The notes beneath the pieces are model-generated. The model worked only from the letters and a program-made list of their open reading frames with translations. It ran no database searches and was not told the DNA's origin. Made by a program: the position numbers and the translations under genes. Shown here piece after piece: positions 7,587-15,541 of a DNA stretch of 50,691 nt. Position 1 is the stretch's first letter, and each line of letters starts with the position of its first letter. The stretch lies in the NCBI GenBank assembly GCA_947589485.1, contig CANQBK010000004.1, positions 1 to 50,691 on the forward strand, read 5' to 3'. Source of the DNA: an uncultured Clostridia bacterium. GTDB lineage: Bacteria > Bacillota > Clostridia > Oscillospirales > Acutalibacteraceae.

Positions 7587-7849
7587 ATATTTGCATTTGA
7601 CATAAGTAATTATATAATATAGTGGTACTATTTGTCAATACCCTTATTAAAATTTTTTGTTGACTTATTAAGTCTATTGGAATAAAATCAATTTTGTTAG
7701 GACTTTCTATAATTTCTTGTTATCATTATCTACTTAAAACATTTTTCGGTTTATATTTGCATTTGATATAAAATAGTGGTACCATTTATCAATGCCCTTA
7801 CTAAAATTTTTTGTTGACTTATTAAGTTTGTTGGAATGAAATCAATTTT
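7587..7849. repeat. Duplicated promoter-region repeat (7587-7694 and 7753-7849)
   Basis: About 100 bp is present twice as direct copies. Shared landmarks are TTTGCATTTGA, ATAGTGGTAC, ATTTTTTGTTGACTTATTAAG and TTGGAAT.AAATCAATTTT. The left copy has about 10 extra bases that build the TATAAT box of the leftward promoter. The right copy provides the TTGACT box upstream of the rightward zinc-ribbon gene. No gene is seen in 7604-7867. Confidence 0.85.
7609..7638 (-). promoter_or_regulatory. Promoter of the leftward LRR-par operon
   Basis: Read leftward: TTGACA (7638-7633), 18-bp spacer, TATAAT (7614-7609). Start of transcription is expected near 7602. The spacer includes AGTACCACT, close to a GGTACC palindrome seen in the second copy, a possible operator. 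Confidence 0.7.
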
Positions 7850-7867
7850 AAAGTTTGGAGGAATTTT

Positions 7868-8311
7868 ATGAAAACATTTATTTGTAAAAAATGCGGCAAG
7901 GAATTTGAAAGTCCCGGAAATTACGCCTACTACTGTGTAGACTGTCGTGCGAAAAGGCAGACAGAACGAACGAGGGAATATAAAGCAAAGAAAAAAAATA
8001 ACGAGGCAATAAAAGGGGTTGGTCAAGCTGATATATGTAAGTTTTGCGGCAAAGCATATATTAGAACCAGTGGCAATCAAAAAGTTTGTGACAATTGCCG
8101 TGAAGAATATAATAAAAAGTCAAATCAAAAGCCTCACGATAACTATGTATCCCGTAATTACGACGTCGTAAAGGTATATGTAAAAAAAGGTGAAAGAGCA
8201 AAGCTGAAAGAATTTGCAGCTCAATGCCACACAAGTGTGAATGAAATAGTAAATTACGGTATCTCCTTAGCTGTTAAAGAATTTTCAAAATCTATAAAAG
8301 AAGAAAAATAA
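7868..8311 (+). CDS. Zinc-ribbon protein with C-terminal RHH-like domain
   Basis: 147 aa. Two CxxC...CxxC zinc knuckles: CKKCGKEF...YYCVDC (res 6-25) and CKFCGKAY...KVCDNC (about 57-77). The C-terminal half (VVKVYVKKGERAKLKEFAAQCHTS then VNEIVNYGISLAV) has the strand-helix-helix order of a ribbon-helix-helix or Arc-type DNA-binding domain, as in antitoxins or relaxosome regulators. RBS TTGGAGG at good spacing; upstream TTGACT (7814-7819)-17-TGAAAT is a weak promoter within the duplicated repeat. Convergent with the relaxase and abutting it (stop at 8311, relaxase stop at 8312). Likely a regulator of the element. Confidence 0.8.
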   Translation: MKTFICKKCGKEFESPGNYAYYCVDCRAKRQTERTREYKAKKKNNEAIKGVGQADICKFCGKAYIRTSGNQKVCDNCREEYNKKSNQKPHDNYVSRNYDVVKVYVKKGERAKLKEFAAQCHTSVNEIVNYGISLAVKEFSKSIKEEK

Positions 8312-9685
8312 TTATTCCAACACACCATTGTTTTTTTGATGAATTTTATCAATATTTTTTAAATATTCGTTTAGAGAGTTTCTTGAAAATTCAATCTCTT
8401 TTAGTTCAGCAACAATTTCCTTATAGGTTTCGTTTAATTCTGTTCTTTGTGTTATCAGAGCAGTTCGCTCTCGCTCTAAAGATTCAATATTGGGTAGTTT
8501 CTTGTTCGGATAAAGAACCATCAAATTCTTAACAACGCTTTCGTATTTATCTATTGCGGAAGCGTTTTCTTTTTTGTATTTTTTACTCATACCACTCTGC
8601 CGGTAACCGTCATAGACAGGCTTATATTTTTTATATGCTCTCAGCAGCTTGATACGGTCTGAAAGATCGTCAATCTGACCTTGTGTTTTATTCAGCTGAG
8701 TAACGATAATCATACGGTTGTTGTAGGTAGAGGTTGCTCTGCTTTCAAGCTCCTGTTCGCTGTGGATTTGGTGAGTTGACAGAAAGTTTATCAGTCTGGA
8801 AACTTCCTGCATATTTTTTATTTCAGCCCAGTTAAGCAGTCCTTTAGAAGTTTGAAAAATTTCATTTGACGTGTCAATAATTTTTGTATGAACATTCCGA
8901 CCGCTTATTCCTGTTTTAAGGAAAATATATTGCTCGATTCTTTTTCTTATTTGCGGTTCGTCATAGTACCAACCAAGAGTCTTTCCTCGTGTAAATCTTT
9001 CTTGATTCGGCATACGAAATTTTATTTTTATAACATTTTGGGGAGTATAAACGCACTCGATGTTTTTTGACCGAATTTTTTCCAAAAAATCATCAAAATT
9101 ATTACTCTCCATTATCACTTCATCAATAACACTACGAAGTTTTGATTTCCACGATTTCCCCAGTAAATCTTGTTGCCATTCATAATAACATTTGCCTTTG
9201 CTCTTTTGAGGATTTTCTATTACAGATAATCCGTGTTCTCTGCATATTTCGTCACTAATATTTCTTAAATTCTCCCACGATTTTCCACCGCGATTTTCTG
9301 TATATTCAAAAGTTTTTAAATCCTCAAAACTGACATTATTAAAAATGATATGGTTATGAATATTATTATTGTTTATGTGAGTGGCAATGATATACTGAAA
9401 TTTTCCTTTTAAAAATCTTTTTGCAAGTTTCTCTCCGATTTTTATTGCCAGTTCCGGTGTAACTTCTTTCCCCTTAAAAGATTGATAAATGTGCTGTGCA
9501 AGAACCGTTCCTTTACCACTGCCACAGGAACGAATTGTTAAAAATTCATTTGCTGCTTTTTGAAAATCCTCCGAGCAGTTATAACTACTAACGTACAATC
9601 CTTTTTCGGTTTTATCAGGATTCATAATATAAGCTATTGCTTTAGAGAGAGTAGTACGGATTGGATGGATGTTAGTGACTGCCAT
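8312..9685 (-). CDS. mobA: MOBP-type relaxase (Relaxase/Mobilisation nuclease)
   Basis: 457 aa. Relaxase domain in the first 200 residues with SKAIAYIMNPDKT (14-26), AQHIYQSFKG (63-72) and the metal-binding histidine motif HINNNNIHNHIIFN (H103, H110, H112). These enzymes nick the element at oriT and lead the strand into a recipient. The C-terminal half is helical and charged, as in MobA/MobL proteins of Firmicutes mobilizable elements. No type IV secretion or coupling-protein genes lie in the window, so the element is probably mobilised in trans. The start at 9685 overlaps the end of mobC by about 50 nt, a usual mobC-mobA layout. Confidence 0.92.
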   Translation of the reverse strand: MAVTNIHPIRTTLSKAIAYIMNPDKTEKGLYVSSYNCSEDFQKAANEFLTIRSCGSGKGTVLAQHIYQSFKGKEVTPELAIKIGEKLAKRFLKGKFQYIIATHINNNNIHNHIIFNNVSFEDLKTFEYTENRGGKSWENLRNISDEICREHGLSVIENPQKSKGKCYYEWQQDLLGKSWKSKLRSVIDEVIMESNNFDDFLEKIRSKNIECVYTPQNVIKIKFRMPNQERFTRGKTLGWYYDEPQIRKRIEQYIFLKTGISGRNVHTKIIDTSNEIFQTSKGLLNWAEIKNMQEVSRLINFLSTHQIHSEQELESRATSTYNNRMIIVTQLNKTQGQIDDLSDRIKLLRAYKKYKPVYDGYRQSGMSKKYKKENASAIDKYESVVKNLMVLYPNKKLPNIESLERERTALITQRTELNETYKEIVAELKEIEFSRNSLNEYLKNIDKIHQKNNGVLE

Positions 9686-9978
9686 ATCTCGTTTAGCACC
9701 TCTTTTAGATAATTAAAATCATCTTCATACATTCGGCTCGTTGTATTCACTCTAATTGCCATTTGATTTATGTTTTTCTGTATGCCTACAAGCGATTTCC
9801 GCAATTTTTTTAAGTCCTGATTTTCATAATTTACAATTACTCCTGTAATTGCCATTTTTCGAAGATAGGCACCTATTGATTTACTGTCCGAAAGTTTTGC
9901 TTTTTTTATAATAAAAATTTTTTCTTCCTCCGTAACACGGAACGTTATTTTTAAATTACGTCTATTTTCATCTTTCAT
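9634..9978 (-). CDS. mobC: MobC-like relaxosome accessory protein
   Basis: 114 aa from ATG 9978 (125 from the upstream ATG at 10011). The nearer ATG has AAAGGAAT at proper spacing, so I chose it. N-terminal ribbon-helix-helix (NLKITFRVTEEEKIFIIKKA), then SIGAYLRKMAITG and helices NQMAIRVNTTSRMYEDDFN, the MobC pattern. MobC binds near oriT and helps open DNA for the relaxase. Overlaps mobA and lies just downstream of the palindromic oriT-like region. Confidence 0.88.
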   Translation of the reverse strand: MKDENRRNLKITFRVTEEEKIFIIKKAKLSDSKSIGAYLRKMAITGVIVNYENQDLKKLRKSLVGIQKNINQMAIRVNTTSRMYEDDFNYLKEVLNEIWQSLTSIQSVLLSLKQ

Positions 9979-10099
9979 ATTTACATTCCTTTCTGCTTCA
10001 CTAAAACGCATAAATTTGTGAGTTAGGTTAAACTTACTTGCTGAGTTTCTGTAATGACTGATAGTCTAAAACGGTTATTAATTAGATGGAAATTTTTCT

Positions 10100-10200
10100 G
10101 CAACAACGGGGTCTTAGGGGTGTCCCCTAACAAGCACAATGCCTGACGGAACGGAGGGCATTTTTGCCAAATGTCCGACATTTGGCAGTGCTTGCTATTC
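10100..10200. other. Candidate origin of transfer (oriT), nested palindromes
   Basis: The gene-free region 9979-10430 upstream of mobC contains TTAGGGG-TGT-CCCCTAA (near 10117-10133), ATGCC...GGCAT (about 10139-10161), and a 10-bp perfect hairpin TGCCAAATGT/ACATTTGGCA (10165-10174/10178-10187) enclosed by CAAGCAC/GTGCTTG. Nested inverted repeats directly beside mobC-mobA are typical of oriT. The nic site cannot be placed by eye. Confidence 0.5.
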
Positions 10201-10278
10201 TTGAGTACACTATTCTTGTCACATTTTGCTATAATGGCGAAAATCATGTGTTTACGAATAAAAAAGCCGTCTATATAT

Positions 10279-10308
10279 AAGCCGAAAAAAATGCAAAATC
10301 GCACCCCT
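10279..10308 (+). repeat. Left arm of a 30-bp inverted repeat
   Basis: 30 bp starting AAGCCGAAAAAAATGC and ending CGCACCCCT is the reverse complement, with one mismatch, of 10875-10904. The arms flank the promoter and the sigma-like gene and lie 566 bp apart. Confidence 0.95.
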
Positions 10309-10345
10309 TTTTGACAAAAAATTATAAAAAGTTTTTTTAAAAATA

Positions 10346-10374
10346 TTGAGAATTAAATTAATATATGTTATTCT
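10346..10374 (+). promoter_or_regulatory. Promoter of the sigma-like gene
   Basis: TTGAGA (10346-10351), 17-bp spacer, TATTCT (10369-10374), about 55 nt before the ATG at 10431. It lies inside the inverted repeat, so an inversion would move promoter and gene together. Confidence 0.5.
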
Positions 10375-10430
10375 AAAAGTATCAATTATTTACTTGTTTG
10401 TTCGACTTTAGCCGAGGAGGTTAAATAAGA

Positions 10431-10859
10431 ATGAACAATGATTATAATAATAAGGCATCAAGCACTCATAATTTACAAAAAAAAATTCAGCAAATGAATC
10501 GTCGAACACGTTACGTTCTTAATGAGCGTGATTACGGCAAAGGCAAACGTAAATTTATCAAATTCGATGAACGCTACATACAGCAGGATCCTATGTCGGT
10601 AGAAGATGTAATATCTTCCCGATACTTGCACATTGCCCTCAATCAAGCGTTGGCTGAACTGACTGCTGATGAGAATGAGATTATTACTGAGTGCTTTTTT
10701 GAAAGTGAAAAAGTGAACTTCACTAAGCTCGCAAAAAAGCATAAAGTAAGCAGACAGGCATATTGTCGCAAAGAAAAACGCATTTTACAAAAATTGAAAA
10801 AATCTGTCGTTTTTCACTACAACAAACTTTATAATTTGTGTAACACGACGAAATTATAA
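10431..10859 (+). CDS. Sigma-70 region 4-like / HTH regulator of the element
   Basis: 142 aa. A basic N-terminus (NRRTRYVLNERDYGKGKRKF) precedes a C-terminal sigma-4-type helix-turn-helix: ALAELTADENEIITECFFE, then VNFTKLAKKHKVSRQAYCRKEKRILQKLKK. Small sigma-like proteins of this layout recur in Clostridia integrative elements and are annotated as sigma-70 family factors; several are thought to control excision or transfer genes. No region 2 is present, so it may be an RNA polymerase-associated regulator rather than a full sigma factor. AGGAGG RBS. Enclosed by the 30-bp inverted repeat and directly upstream of the recombinase gene. Confidence 0.8.
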   Translation: MNNDYNNKASSTHNLQKKIQQMNRRTRYVLNERDYGKGKRKFIKFDERYIQQDPMSVEDVISSRYLHIALNQALAELTADENEIITECFFESEKVNFTKLAKKHKVSRQAYCRKEKRILQKLKKSVVFHYNKLYNLCNTTKL

Positions 10860-10874
10860 AAAAATACGTTTTTT

Positions 10875-10904
10875 AGGGGTGCGATTTTGTATTTTTTTCG
10901 GCTT
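10875..10904 (-). repeat. Right arm of the 30-bp inverted repeat
   Basis: AGGGGTGCGATTTTG followed by T-runs and CGGCTT; complementary to 10279-10308 at 29 of 30 positions. It begins 15 bp after the sigma-like gene stop and lies 125 bp before the recombinase start. A second small hairpin (AGAGAG/CTCTCT) follows at about 10909-10930. Confidence 0.95.
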
Positions 10905-11029
10905 GTTAATAGAGAGTTTATTCTCTCTATATGCGTTATTTTGCTAAATCAATTGCATTTTGGTGTGAAGTATGGTATCGTGAAAGAAACTGAATTCCAT
11001 TATTTGCCTGTTTGTGGAAAGGAGAAAAA

Positions 11030-12643
11030 ATGGAAATACAAACAGGACGTTACAAAATCACTGCCCTTTATGCACGTTTGTCGGCTGACGACGAGTTGCA
11101 AGGCGACAGCAATAGCATAATCCATCAAAAACAAATTCTTGAAGAATTTGCAGCTAACAATGGTTTAGGCAATTGTCAATTTTACGTTGACGACGGCTGG
11201 ACTGGAACAAATTTTGACAGACCCAATTTTCAACGTTTGGTTACTGATATAGAAAATCAAATAGTTGATACGGTAATTGTCAAAGATTTATCTCGATTAG
11301 GAAGAAACTATTATCAGGTTGGATATTATACTGAAAAATTTTTTTTGGAACACAACATTCGATTTATCTCGATAACCGATAATGTTGACAGTATCAATGG
11401 TACGAATGAATTCGCACCATTTCATAACTTGATAAATGACTTCTATGCAAAAGATATAGCGAAAAAACAAAAGGCTGTGATTGAGAGCAAAGGTAACGCA
11501 GGACAACGATTGACTACGAGGGCAATTTTCGGCTATAAAAAGGACGAAAACGGTCAATGGATTATCGATGAAGAAGCTGCTTCGGTTGTCAAAAAAATTT
11601 TTGACTTATGTTCGAGTGGAAAAGGTGTTCAGCAAATTGCAAATTATCTTTTTGCGAACAAAATTAAAAATCCAACAGCATACAAAGGCAAAGTCAAAGA
11701 GGGAAGCGTTGCAGAACGCAATCCGTATCTTTGGTCAGCACAAACAGTTTCGCAAATTCTGAGCAAACAGGAATACTGCGGTGACACTGTTAATTTCCGT
11801 TATCGCAAGAAGGGACTGTGCAGCAAAATCATTGTCAAGAACAGTCCCGAAGATATAAAGATTTTTGAGGACACACACGAAGCAATTATTAGCAGAGAAC
11901 TATTCGGTAAGGTACAGCAAATTAGAAGTAAAAAACGTCGAAGAGCAGCTATTGAAAAGCCTGTACTTTTCGAGGAGATTTACTGCTCGGATTGTGGTAG
12001 CAGAATGTTAATTATACGTTCAAGAAACTATCATCCGGCATCATACGTTTGCTCTACATACAGAAAGGCTCTGGTGGTTAAAGAACATTCTTGTACATCG
12101 CACTATATATCAGAGAAGGTACTTGCAAAAATTGTTTTAGAATTGATTAATCAGCTTTTACTTTTTGCACGAAAAAGTCCTACAATTTTCCGACAGACTG
12201 TCACATCCGAATTTACCAAACAAAATGGACTTTCACAAGCAAAGCTAAAAAAAGAAATCTTGATTGCTCAGAAAAGAACAACCGAGATCAATAAGATAAT
12301 CAAGGAATTATATGAGGACAAGGTGAAAGGTAATATTTCTCTTGAGATATTCCAAAAGCTCTCTTCCGCATATGGTTTGGAACAAAATGCTATTAATGCA
12401 AAAATTTTAGACGACAAAAAGAAAATTGCTGAACTCGGTAAAACGAGAGAAGCTCTGAAGGGATTTCTTGATGTAGTAGAAAATTATTGTGAAAATGGCG
12501 AAATACAAGAACTTACAAAAGATATTGTAGAAGATTTTATCGACCACATCGTAATTGACCAAGAAAAAAAGGCTGACGGAAAACGTCAACCTAAAATCTA
12601 CTTCAAAGGGATTGGCTTATTAAGTGACAATGTGCTACGCTAA
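11030..12643 (+). CDS. Large serine recombinase (TnpX/TndX-type integrase)
   Basis: 537 aa from ATG 11030 (AAAGGAG six bases upstream; an ATG at 11012 lacks an RBS). Serine-recombinase catalytic domain with LYARLS (catalytic Ser18), VDDGWTGTNFDRPNF, and VKDLSRLGRNYYQVG at about 86-100. Then a recombinase domain (IFGYKKDENGQW... to about 260), a zinc beta-ribbon (CSDCGSRM ... VCSTY, HSC; about 322-366), a coiled coil rich in Lys/Glu (about 405-480) and a short C-terminal domain. Such enzymes integrate and excise mobile elements between short att sites without host factors. Position near the right end of the element fits its role as integrase. Confidence 0.95.
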   Translation: MEIQTGRYKITALYARLSADDELQGDSNSIIHQKQILEEFAANNGLGNCQFYVDDGWTGTNFDRPNFQRLVTDIENQIVDTVIVKDLSRLGRNYYQVGYYTEKFFLEHNIRFISITDNVDSINGTNEFAPFHNLINDFYAKDIAKKQKAVIESKGNAGQRLTTRAIFGYKKDENGQWIIDEEAASVVKKIFDLCSSGKGVQQIANYLFANKIKNPTAYKGKVKEGSVAERNPYLWSAQTVSQILSKQEYCGDTVNFRYRKKGLCSKIIVKNSPEDIKIFEDTHEAIISRELFGKVQQIRSKKRRRAAIEKPVLFEEIYCSDCGSRMLIIRSRNYHPASYVCSTYRKALVVKEHSCTSHYISEKVLAKIVLELINQLLLFARKSPTIFRQTVTSEFTKQNGLSQAKLKKEILIAQKRTTEINKIIKELYEDKVKGNISLEIFQKLSSAYGLEQNAINAKILDDKKKIAELGKTREALKGFLDVVENYCENGEIQELTKDIVEDFIDHIVIDQEKKADGKRQPKIYFKGIGLLSDNVLR

Positions 12644-12662
12644 AACAACAAACACTAAAGAT

Positions 12663-12926
12663 ATGGATATAAAAGACAAGTTAAGACTTGCAATATGTAT
12701 GAATGATAGTCAATGGCTTACTTTAGACTATGACAAAAAAGAAATGTATAATAAATTTGACACACATTTAAGAAAAATTGATGAGGAATATCGAACAACT
12801 TTAATAAATTTTGCACAAAGTAAATATTTTATTATAAATTTTACTATGGCACAACTTATGGAAATGGAACAAACTGATAGAAATAAAATAGCATTATATT
12901 TATTTAATATTATTAGCGAACTATAA
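12663..12926 (+). CDS. Hypothetical AT-rich cargo protein
   Basis: 87 aa from ATG 12663 (100 aa from a GTG at 12624 that overlaps the recombinase). Acidic/amphipathic helices (KFDTHLRKIDEEYRTTLINFA), no known motif. Base composition is clearly more AT-rich than the recombinase or the following PTS genes. No good RBS for either start, so the start is uncertain. A 122-bp AT-rich gap follows before the methyltransferase. Confidence 0.5.
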   Translation: MDIKDKLRLAICMNDSQWLTLDYDKKEMYNKFDTHLRKIDEEYRTTLINFAQSKYFIINFTMAQLMEMEQTDRNKIALYLFNIISEL

Positions 12927-13048
12927 TAAATATGATTTTAGATGATTTTTGTATGGATTTCTAATTTTATTTAATAATTTATAGTAATATTTTTGAAAAA
13001 TTGATATAATTATTAACATAAATAGTAAATATTAGAGGAGATTAGAAA

Positions 13049-13741
13049 ATGGAATGTGATGATGATAGAAGTGAAGAAGCTATTGAAAAAGCAAATGAAA
13101 GATGGAATAGTATACATAGTCATTATGAAAGAAAAAAAATCAAATATGATGATTGGTTAGAATTATTTGATAGAGCAATTAAAAATTGCAAGACACCAAT
13201 TATAGATTTAGGTTGTGGTAGTGGTAATGATACATTATACCTAATTGAAAGAGGTAAAAAGGTAATACCTTGTGATTATTCCAAAAATGCAATTGAGAAC
13301 ATAAAAAACAATTTTCCGGAGATAGAAAGAGCAGAATGTTTTGATATGACTAAAGGTCTTCCTTTTGAAGACAATTTAACTGATATAATAATTAGTGATT
13401 TATCATTACATTATTTTACAGAGAAAAAAACTTTTGAAATATTAGATGAGATAAAAAGAGTTTTAAAACCTAATGGTTTATTATTTTTTAGAGTTAATTC
13501 AATAAATGATGTTAATTATGGAGCTAAAGAAGGCAAGGAAATTGAATCTCACTTATATGAAACAGCTGATGGAAGATATAAAAGATTTTTTGATGAAAAA
13601 GATATTGCAGCATTCTTTGCAAATTGGGAAAAATTATATATTCACGAAGAAAAAATAGGAAGATATGGTGCAGAAAAAGTATTATGGAGAGGTGCCTTTC
13701 AGGTGCCGTTAAAAATAAAACCTTGTATCATACGGGTATGA
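13049..13741 (+). CDS. Class I SAM-dependent methyltransferase, altered C-terminus
   Basis: 230 aa, Methyltransf_11/25 type. Motif I IIDLGCGSGNDTLYL (about 50-65), post-I acidic DYSKNAIENI, motif II region LTDIIISDLSLHYF, motif III ILDEIKRVLKPNGLLFFRVNS, then a C-terminal substrate-side segment. Substrate unknown; relatives include TehB-like and small-molecule methyltransferases. RBS AGAGGAG, good spacing. Strongly AT-rich, unlike neighbours, which suggests recent transfer. After EKVLWRGAFQ the frame runs through a terminator hairpin (13720-13765) that belongs to the convergent pts operon, so the last dozen residues are probably host sequence and the native end was lost or changed at the element junction. 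Confidence 0.85.
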   Translation: MECDDDRSEEAIEKANERWNSIHSHYERKKIKYDDWLELFDRAIKNCKTPIIDLGCGSGNDTLYLIERGKKVIPCDYSKNAIENIKNNFPEIERAECFDMTKGLPFEDNLTDIIISDLSLHYFTEKKTFEILDEIKRVLKPNGLLFFRVNSINDVNYGAKEGKEIESHLYETADGRYKRFFDEKDIAAFFANWEKLYIHEEKIGRYGAEKVLWRGAFQVPLKIKPCIIRV

Positions 13742-13765
13742 TAATTTACCCGAATGATACAAGGT
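13720..13765. terminator. Terminator of the fructose PTS operon (bidirectional)
   Basis: 12-bp perfect arms ACCTTGTATCAT/ATGATACAAGGT (13720-13731 and 13754-13765) extended by an inner CGGGTA/TACCCG pair. Read leftward it ends the ptsI transcript with an A/T-rich tail. The end of the methyltransferase ORF overlaps it. Confidence 0.85.
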
Positions 13766-13805
13766 ATTTTATTAAAACTATATTAACCGATTGCCGAAAG
13801 TAGGT

Positions 13806-15506
13806 CTAAATAACGGTTTTTAAATAATCGCGTACAGACTGTTCGGTATCAAGCGCCGCCGCTTTTTCCGCAACTTCATCTGCTTTTTGTTTTGTCCAAC
13901 TTGAAATACATTTTCTTACTTTTAATACGGACGGAGGTGAAACGCTAAATTCGTTAAGCCCGTATGATATAAGCAAAGGAATCATCATAGGATCGGCGGC
14001 GGCCTCTCCGCACATACCGACAGGTATATTATTGTCCCTTGCACATTTTATTATATGCTTTAACATTCTTAACACACTCGGCTGAAGTACACTGTACAGA
14101 TAAGAAACATAACTGTTGCCTCTGTCACATGACATAGTGTATCCTGTAAGATCATTTGTTCCTATACTGAAAAAATCCGCTTCTTTGGCAAGTATATCGG
14201 CAATAACAGTAGCAGATGCAGTTTCGACCATTATACCGACCTTTATGTTTTCATCAAAATCCGTACCGCTTGATTTAAGCTCTGATTTTACCTCTTCAAT
14301 CAATGCTTTTCCTTCCCTGAGTTCTTCAATACAGGTGATAAGGGGGAACATAATACTAATGCTACCGAATGAACTTGCTCTCAATATAGCTCTTAATTGA
14401 GTTTTAAAAATATCACGATTTTTAAGGCAATATCTTATTGCACGAAATCCCATAAAAGGATTGGCTTCTTTTTTAAGTCCCATATAGGGAATATCCTTAT
14501 CTCCGCCTATATCGAGCGTTCTTATGATAAGCGGCTTTCCTTTTAATATAAGAGCTGCTTTTTTATAAGCTCGGAACTGCTCCTCCTCGGTGGGTAATGA
14601 GGTTTTATTCATAAACAAAAACTCTGTTCTGAAAAGACCTACGCCCTCACCGTCAAATTCAACAGCCTGCGCCGCATCATCGGGGTCACCTATATTGCAA
14701 ACAAGCTGATATATTTCTCCGTCGGCAGAAATTGTTGCTTTGCCTCTGAAACTTTCAAGAGCTTTTTTCTCACGCATTAACTGTTCACGTTTTGCATTAT
14801 AGTGTTCGAGCTGTGCATTGTCGGGAAGATTAAATACTTCTCCGTTACTGCCGTCAACTATTACGGTATTTCCGTTTTTTACATCATTTAACAAATCGGG
14901 AATGCCCATAACGGCAGGTATTTCCAAAATTCTTGCAAGAATTGCACTATGTGAAGTCATTCCGCCCGTTTCCGTGATAATTCCTGCTATGTTCTCACGA
15001 TTTATTCCTGCAACCATTGACGGGGTAAGCTCTTTGACGGCAAGTATCGTATCCTTTGGAGCATCGCTTATATTTACTTCCTCAATTCCGAGAAGAATTT
15101 TCATAACACCCGTCTTTACGTCACGAATATCGGCGGCTCTTTGTTTAGTCAATTCATCATCTGCCGATGAGAAAATGGTTATAAACATATCGCAGATATT
15201 TTCAAATGCAGCTTCGGCACAATATCCGTCGTTTATGAGTTTTTCTGTTTCGCCGATCATATACGGATCTTTTACTATACTGATATGACCAAGCATAATT
15301 TCCGCATCTGCTTCACCCGCAGATACACTAAGTGCATCAGCTTGCTTTTGCGTATTTTGGCAAAAAAGCTCGACAGCACTGTTAAGGCGTTCTTTTTCGG
15401 TCTTAATGTCGGTCACTTTTTTGGGCGTATATTCAAGCGAACATTCTTCGATAATAAGTACCTTTCCTATTCCGATACCGTCTGAAACACCTGTTCCTTT
15501 AAGCAT
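13806..15506 (-). CDS. ptsI: PTS enzyme I (phosphoenolpyruvate-protein phosphotransferase)
   Basis: 566 aa from ATG 15506 (GAGGTGATAA RBS; an upstream ATG at 15533 lacks one). The N-terminal HPr-binding and phosphohistidine domains contain TETGGMTSHSAILARILEIPA, with active His about 186 (E. coli His189). The C-terminal PEP-binding TIM barrel has FRTEFLFMNK, IIRTLDIGGDK, and GMCGEAAADP with the conserved active-site Cys. It moves phosphate from PEP to HPr, the first step of sugar uptake. Last gene of the fructose operon, 36 nt after ptsH, so general PTS enzymes are encoded with a fructose-specific permease here. Length is normal (about 570). Confidence 0.96.
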   Translation of the reverse strand: MLKGTGVSDGIGIGKVLIIEECSLEYTPKKVTDIKTEKERLNSAVELFCQNTQKQADALSVSAGEADAEIMLGHISIVKDPYMIGETEKLINDGYCAEAAFENICDMFITIFSSADDELTKQRAADIRDVKTGVMKILLGIEEVNISDAPKDTILAVKELTPSMVAGINRENIAGIITETGGMTSHSAILARILEIPAVMGIPDLLNDVKNGNTVIVDGSNGEVFNLPDNAQLEHYNAKREQLMREKKALESFRGKATISADGEIYQLVCNIGDPDDAAQAVEFDGEGVGLFRTEFLFMNKTSLPTEEEQFRAYKKAALILKGKPLIIRTLDIGGDKDIPYMGLKKEANPFMGFRAIRYCLKNRDIFKTQLRAILRASSFGSISIMFPLITCIEELREGKALIEEVKSELKSSGTDFDENIKVGIMVETASATVIADILAKEADFFSIGTNDLTGYTMSCDRGNSYVSYLYSVLQPSVLRMLKHIIKCARDNNIPVGMCGEAAADPMMIPLLISYGLNEFSVSPPSVLKVRKCISSWTKQKADEVAEKAAALDTEQSVRDYLKTVI

Positions 15507-15541
15507 ATTTATCACCTCGTATTTATAAAGCAAATGTTTGT

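Noticed and set aside
10887-11120. Rightward 77-aa ORF before the recombinase
   Set aside because: Overlaps the recombinase start in another frame and includes the inverted repeat; no family or RBS support.
13049-13741. Restriction-modification methyltransferase
   Set aside because: It lacks DNA methyltransferase motifs (DPPY/NPPY or PCQ), and no restriction gene lies nearby; it is a small-molecule type class I enzyme.
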